DNA from: an uncultured Thermofilaceae archaeon
GTDB lineage: Archaea; Thermoproteota; Thermoprotei; Thermofilales; Thermofilaceae
Reading direction: 5' to 3'
Length of the DNA: 64,000 bases
NCBI GenBank assembly: GCA_938036345.1
Contig: CALHPJ010000002.1
Span: 99,007-163,006 of the forward strand
Shown here: piece after piece, positions 60,797 to 64,000 of the stretch
How positions within the stretch are numbered: the stretch's first letter is position 1
Layout of the letters: each line of letters opens with the position of its first letter
Program-made: the position numbers and the translations under genes
The notes under the pieces: generated by a model
What the model was told of the DNA's origin: nothing
What the model saw: the letters and a program-made list of their open reading frames with translations, nothing else
Database searches by the model: none

Positions 60797-62248
60797 ATGC
60801 GCGTGGCAGCTAAGCGCTACTTAACCTCGGCTATGGCTGCAACGTTTGCATTGGCAAGCTTGCTCACGCTGCTTTTCACTCATATGCTTCCCGCGGCCGC
60901 TCAACCCGCGAGATACACTTACTACGGAAAAGTACCCGAGCGCTTGTGGAGCTACGCCTACACAACGAGCGGCGGTTGGCAGCTCCTTAACGGACCTGCA
61001 TCGTCCTTCCTGCTAGCCATCGGCGCGATCGAGCCGGATACAAGCGTAGAAGTCGTAGATCTCAGGGCAAAGCAAGCAATTTTCCGGCACACGTTTAAGG
61101 AATTTGAGAAGCGGTACGTGATTTTAAGCAATGGTACTTTTTTCAAAGTCTCCTCCAATAAGCCAGTTAACGTGCTGCTGCTCAATCTTCAAGCTCCACC
61201 CAACGCGAGTACGGGCCCGGTCCCCCACGCGTTCTACCCAGCCGTCGACGGCTCATACGTAGGCAAACGCTTTGTCCTCCTCGCATCCTCAGACTTAAAC
61301 CCGTGGTATACTGTTTTCGCGCTGGAAGATTCGGAGGTAACTATAGCTAGGGAGGACGGAGGCGATAAGCAGACATTCAAGCTGAAGGCGAATGAGTACA
61401 AGCGCGTTTTGCTCCGCTCCTGGTACATGTACGAGGTAGCCTCCACAGGCTATGTCATGGTGCAGTGCGGCGACCCGCACAGCTACTGGGATACTCACGA
61501 GAGCTACGCGATGCCCTCAGCTAGCGGCGGCTTTATTGGAACCGACTTCTTCTCCTACTCCAATGCACAGTGGGATCCCATGGAAGATATAGGCTTCCGG
61601 GTGCTCGCCCTAGAGCCAACCAAGGTGAGGGTATACGATTTGGAGAAGAAGAGCGTGCTGATGGAGTTCGAAGTGGACGCTTTCAGCACCTACAGGTTCC
61701 AAGCCATAACCCAGGCGGTAAGAGTGAGCAGCAGCAAGCCGGTCCAAATTATGCTAATCCATGACGGCGGTACAACTAAAATGGCGGGGAGGCAGGTTAA
61801 CAGAGAGAACGCCTACGGTGCCGGCATAATCTTCTACAGCGTACCCGCGGGGCGGAAAGCCGCGGCTTACCTACCGGTCAACTCCACGGGTGAAATTATA
61901 GTGTATGCCTCGGAGGAGACGACTTTAACGATAGACGAGATCACGACGGTTAAGTTGAAGCCCGATGAGTTCTACGTCCTGACGCAGCCGGGCTTACACA
62001 GCATACTTGCTGACAAAAACATTGTGGTGCAGGTCAACCACTGGCCGAAGTACCCGGAGTTCCAGGGGCTATGGGTTTCGGGGACAGTGCTGCCAGCGAT
62101 TGAAACAGCGGGCTTAGCCAGCGAAGTGGAGCTAAAGGAGGTAGAGAGTTTAACCCTCGATGCAGGGTTAATCGCAGCGGCGATTGTCGTCGTAGGTGCA
62201 GCAGCGGGGTTGCTGCTTTTTAGGAAGAGGAAAAGCAAAACCGCTTAA
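60797..62248 (+). CDS. Large surface protein with signal peptide and C-terminal anchor
   Basis: 483 residues. Signal peptide (1-about 36, ending AAAQPA), a long beta-rich ectodomain with three similar sections (compare VRVSSSKPVQIMLIH with FKVSSNKPVNVLLLN), and one C-terminal membrane helix (about 453-474) followed by a basic tail RKRKSKTA. The ectodomain recalls bacterial and archaeal IgGFc-binding-like/adhesin repeats. Predicted cell-surface protein facing outward; partner unknown. Divergent from GH20 and convergent with a ThuA-like gene. Confidence 0.72.
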   Translation: MRVAAKRYLTSAMAATFALASLLTLLFTHMLPAAAQPARYTYYGKVPERLWSYAYTTSGGWQLLNGPASSFLLAIGAIEPDTSVEVVDLRAKQAIFRHTFKEFEKRYVILSNGTFFKVSSNKPVNVLLLNLQAPPNASTGPVPHAFYPAVDGSYVGKRFVLLASSDLNPWYTVFALEDSEVTIAREDGGDKQTFKLKANEYKRVLLRSWYMYEVASTGYVMVQCGDPHSYWDTHESYAMPSASGGFIGTDFFSYSNAQWDPMEDIGFRVLALEPTKVRVYDLEKKSVLMEFEVDAFSTYRFQAITQAVRVSSSKPVQIMLIHDGGTTKMAGRQVNRENAYGAGIIFYSVPAGRKAAAYLPVNSTGEIIVYASEETTLTIDEITTVKLKPDEFYVLTQPGLHSILADKNIVVQVNHWPKYPEFQGLWVSGTVLPAIETAGLASEVELKEVESLTLDAGLIAAAIVVVGAAAGLLLFRKRKSKTA

Positions 62249-62260
62249 AATTAATTTTAA
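62245..62260. terminator. 16-bp A/T palindrome between convergent genes
   Basis: TTAAAATTAATTTTAA includes the stop codon of the surface protein gene and gives T runs on both strands ahead of the ThuA-like gene end. Likely bidirectional terminator. Confidence 0.4.
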
Positions 62261-62279
62261 TTGAAGCCGCGGTACCCCT

Positions 62280-62948
62280 TTACGCCTTAGCGGTCGCCCA
62301 CAAGATGCCACCGATAAGGTGTTTCTGGAACCATTCCTGCCTCCAGAGCCACGTGAAGTGCCCAAAAGCTGTGTAGAAAACCCTGCCGCTCCCGTAGTTG
62401 TGGCACCAGGCCAGTGCGTAGTCGTTGTCGGGACGGGTGCCTTTGCTCAAATCCACGGAGGAGTTATCGAGGCTAATCAGCACGTGGGTGCGTTCCCTGC
62501 TCCACTCCTTAAAAGTGTAGACTTCCTCGAGGGTTTCGAAGCTGGGCGGCAAATGCTTTGTGGAAGGGTGACTTTGATCCTCTACTTTGACTTTAACGAG
62601 CTGGGTCCACGGGTGGGCTAGGAAGTAGCCCCCAAGCATCTCGCCGTACTCCTTGAAACTGTAAAAGGTGTCGGCGGCGTTGTGCACACCGATGAAGGCC
62701 CCTCCGCCCCTGACGTAGTCTATCAAGGCCCGCTTCTGCTCTTCCGTCAGCGGTAGCTCGCCGCTGGTGAGAAAGATCAAGGCCGAGTACTCCCCAAGGC
62801 TCTGGTGGTCGAGGTCCGCAGGTTCTTCAGTAGCGAGTACCTCGAATTCGCGGCTTCTCTCCCCCAGCTTGACGAGGACCTCGACAGCCGTCGGTATGTA
62901 ACTGTGCCGGAAACCCGCCGAGTGCGTGAAAACCAGCACTTTTTTCAT
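62280..62948 (-). CDS. ThuA-like domain protein
   Basis: 222 residues. KVLVFTHSAGFRHSYIPTAVEVL, LIFLTSGELPLTEEQKRALIDYVRGGGAFIGVHNAADTFY and GRVFYTAFGHFTWLWR are the ThuA-like glutamine amidotransferase-fold blocks as found in putative glycosyl hydrolases of bacteria. The reaction is not established; sugar-related contexts are common. It differs strongly from the first ThuA-like protein of the window. TATA GATTTATAC (minus, 62972-62980) is 27 nt before the ATG. Confidence 0.85.
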   Translation of the reverse strand: MKKVLVFTHSAGFRHSYIPTAVEVLVKLGERSREFEVLATEEPADLDHQSLGEYSALIFLTSGELPLTEEQKRALIDYVRGGGAFIGVHNAADTFYSFKEYGEMLGGYFLAHPWTQLVKVKVEDQSHPSTKHLPPSFETLEEVYTFKEWSRERTHVLISLDNSSVDLSKGTRPDNDYALAWCHNYGSGRVFYTAFGHFTWLWRQEWFQKHLIGGILWATAKA

Positions 62949-63018
62949 GCCTCTTTAGGGTCTGTTTCGGGTATAAATCGGTTATTCGGGCTCCCTGCCC
63001 CCTACTCGCGCGGCTGGC

Positions 63019-63753
63019 TTACGCCGATAGGCACTCGTATACTTTATCCTCGAGCAGCTGGAACTCCGGCGATCGCCTGTCCCGCGGCCGCGGAATCCGA
63101 ACCTCGATTATCCTAGCTATTTTAGCTGGCCGCGGGGTCAGTATGACGAGTCTATCCGCCATTAGGAGCGCCTCATCGACGCTGTGGGTAACCATGATTA
63201 TTGCCTTGACCGTAGTTACCCCGAGGGACCACAAGTCCAAAACCTCGAATCTTAGCGACTCAGCGGTTAATGGGTCAAGGTGCGAGAACGGCTCATCCAT
63301 CAGCAGTACCGTGGGCTCGATCGCTAAAGCCCTAGCCAGGTTAACTCTCTGCCTCATCCCGCCGCTGAGCTCCCTTGGGTAGAAATCCTCAAACCCCTGA
63401 AGGCCGACAAGTGTTAGGTACTTGCTGGCTTTCTCCCTTGCCTCGCTCCACTTAGCCCCGTTAGCCCTTAGCGGTAAGGCGACGTTATCCAGTACAGTAG
63501 CCCAGGGGAGCAGAGTGGGGAACTGAAATACGAAACCGACCTTCATGTTTTTCTCGTGATATACCACTTTCCCGCTGTCGGGCTTCTCGACACCGGCTAT
63601 TATCCTCAGAAGGGTGGTTTTACCGCAACCCGAGGGTCCGAGGATCGCGATGAACTCGTTCTCTACGTCCAAGGTTATACCGTCGAGGACTCTGACTTGC
63701 CTGCTATCCTCCTTGAAGGCTTTGACCACCTCTACCAGTGAGAACAGGGGCAC
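63019..63753 (-). CDS. ABC transporter ATP-binding protein, NitT/TauT (SsuB/TauB) type
   Basis: 244 residues. Walker A GPSGCGKTT, Q-loop FVFQFPTLLPWATVLDNVALPL, signature LSGGMRQRV, Walker B VLLMDEPFSHLD and switch His in MVTHSVDEAL. The DNVALPL and the lack of a long C-terminal domain point to the nitrate/sulfonate/taurine group. GTG 63753 directly follows the permease stop (TAATGTG) and is preceded at 5 nt by a full GGAGGTGA ribosome binding site, which decides this start over codons upstream. Confidence 0.9.
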   Translation of the reverse strand: MPLFSLVEVVKAFKEDSRQVRVLDGITLDVENEFIAILGPSGCGKTTLLRIIAGVEKPDSGKVVYHEKNMKVGFVFQFPTLLPWATVLDNVALPLRANGAKWSEAREKASKYLTLVGLQGFEDFYPRELSGGMRQRVNLARALAIEPTVLLMDEPFSHLDPLTAESLRFEVLDLWSLGVTTVKAIIMVTHSVDEALLMADRLVILTPRPAKIARIIEVRIPRPRDRRSPEFQLLEDKVYECLSA

Positions 63754-63754
63754 A

Positions 63755-64000
63755 TTATTCACCTCCCCCGTACCTCTTCTCAACGTACCGGAAAAACCTT
63801 GTCCAAATAGTTTTGTTGACGGCTACTATCAGTAGAGACATTGCAAGAGCGGTGAGCAGCAAACCCTCGACATCCCCCCTTGCCGCCTGCCTGCTGAGCA
63901 GGGATCCGGCACCCCCGAGGTCGATCTTAACGTGGTCCAGCTCCGCGTACTCGGCTACGATTACGGAGTTCCACGCGCCGCCCCATGTGCTCAGAGCCCC
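63755..64000 (-). CDS. ABC transporter permease, C-terminal part
   Basis: The frame runs off the window end. The 81 visible residues include STWGGAWNSVIVAEY, which matches the EAA-region of NitT/TauT-type permeases (W-x-x-WNS-x-IxAEY), then a loop and a last membrane helix GLLLTALAMSLLIVAV followed by NKTIWTRFFRYVEKRY. It belongs with the ATP-binding protein downstream; a substrate-binding protein would be expected outside the window. Confidence 0.85.
   Translation of the reverse strand, partial: GALSTWGGAWNSVIVAEYAELDHVKIDLGGAGSLLSRQAARGDVEGLLLTALAMSLLIVAVNKTIWTRFFRYVEKRYGGGE
63759..63766 (-). promoter_or_regulatory. Strong Shine-Dalgarno site of the ABC ATPase gene
   Basis: GGAGGTGA on the minus strand, inside the last permease codons, 5 nt before GTG 63753. 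It shows that internal operon genes use ribosome binding sites while first genes are leaderless. Confidence 0.6.

Overview
The window reads as chromosomal DNA of a thermophilic archaeon of the Thermoproteota (Crenarchaeota), most likely near Thermofilales/Thermoproteales. The grounds are: TATA boxes centred about 26-28 nt upstream of start codons with no leader (many genes, GTG/TTG starts common); a tRNA-Ala gene with a 32-nt bulge-helix-bulge intron at a non-canonical position; archaeal versions of POR, ADP-forming acetate-CoA ligase, MIG-type glycosylase, THUMP-SPOUT, the SpeD/ArgDC family and inositol-phosphate synthase. The DNA is GC-rich. Genus assignment is inference.

Layout. 1-4.7 kb: end of PRPP synthase, a ThuA-like protein, a SpeD/arginine decarboxylase, and a minus-strand operon of a tiny ORF, a MATE exporter, another small ORF and a DUF6807 protein. 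4.8-11 kb: MIG-like DNA glycosylase, secreted Lon-like protease, MFS transporter, flavodoxin, inositol-1-phosphate synthase with a palindromic operator, PadR regulator. 11-17.5 kb: sugar isomerase-like TIM barrel, a GH53 galactanase with an out-of-order domain followed by a decayed second copy, a class I aldolase, an oversized transaldolase-like protein, a THUMP-SPOUT protein. 17.7-26.5 kb: three DUF362 proteins (one beside a ferredoxin, one membrane anchored), tRNA-Ala, M48 protease, membrane-anchored glycosidase, UroD-like protein. 26.5-42 kb: LacZ-type GH2, ornithine cyclodeaminase family, dolichol kinase-like protein, acetate-CoA ligase facing a complete POR operon, aminotransferase, dtxR-feoA-feoB operon, FkbM methyltransferase, an SGNH hydrolase pseudogene. 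42.7-49.6 kb: envelope-flavoured set (M55 D-aminopeptidase, coiled-coil membrane protein, UppP, and an operon of glycosylasparaginase, polysaccharide deacetylase and an ATP-grasp/HAD fusion), then a PadR regulator. 49.7-64 kb: more glycan catabolism (secreted clan GH-A enzyme, GH3, FucK-like kinase, GH20, surface protein, ThuA-like) with an OGG-like glycosylase, a radical SAM protein and the end of a NitT/TauT-type ABC transporter.

Together the genes describe a heterotroph that attacks plant or biofilm polysaccharides outside the cell (GH53, two anchored clan GH-A enzymes), finishes oligosaccharides inside (GH2, GH3, GH20), and channels carbon through aldolase/transaldolase chemistry to pyruvate, POR and ADP-forming acetate-CoA ligase. 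The most unusual items are the GH53 apparently caught in permutation by duplication, the glycosylasparaginase/deacetylase/ATP-grasp-HAD operon, the OGG-like glycosylase with two four-Cys clusters, and the aldolase-large transaldolase pair. No CRISPR array, rRNA, complete insertion sequence or phage gene was seen.
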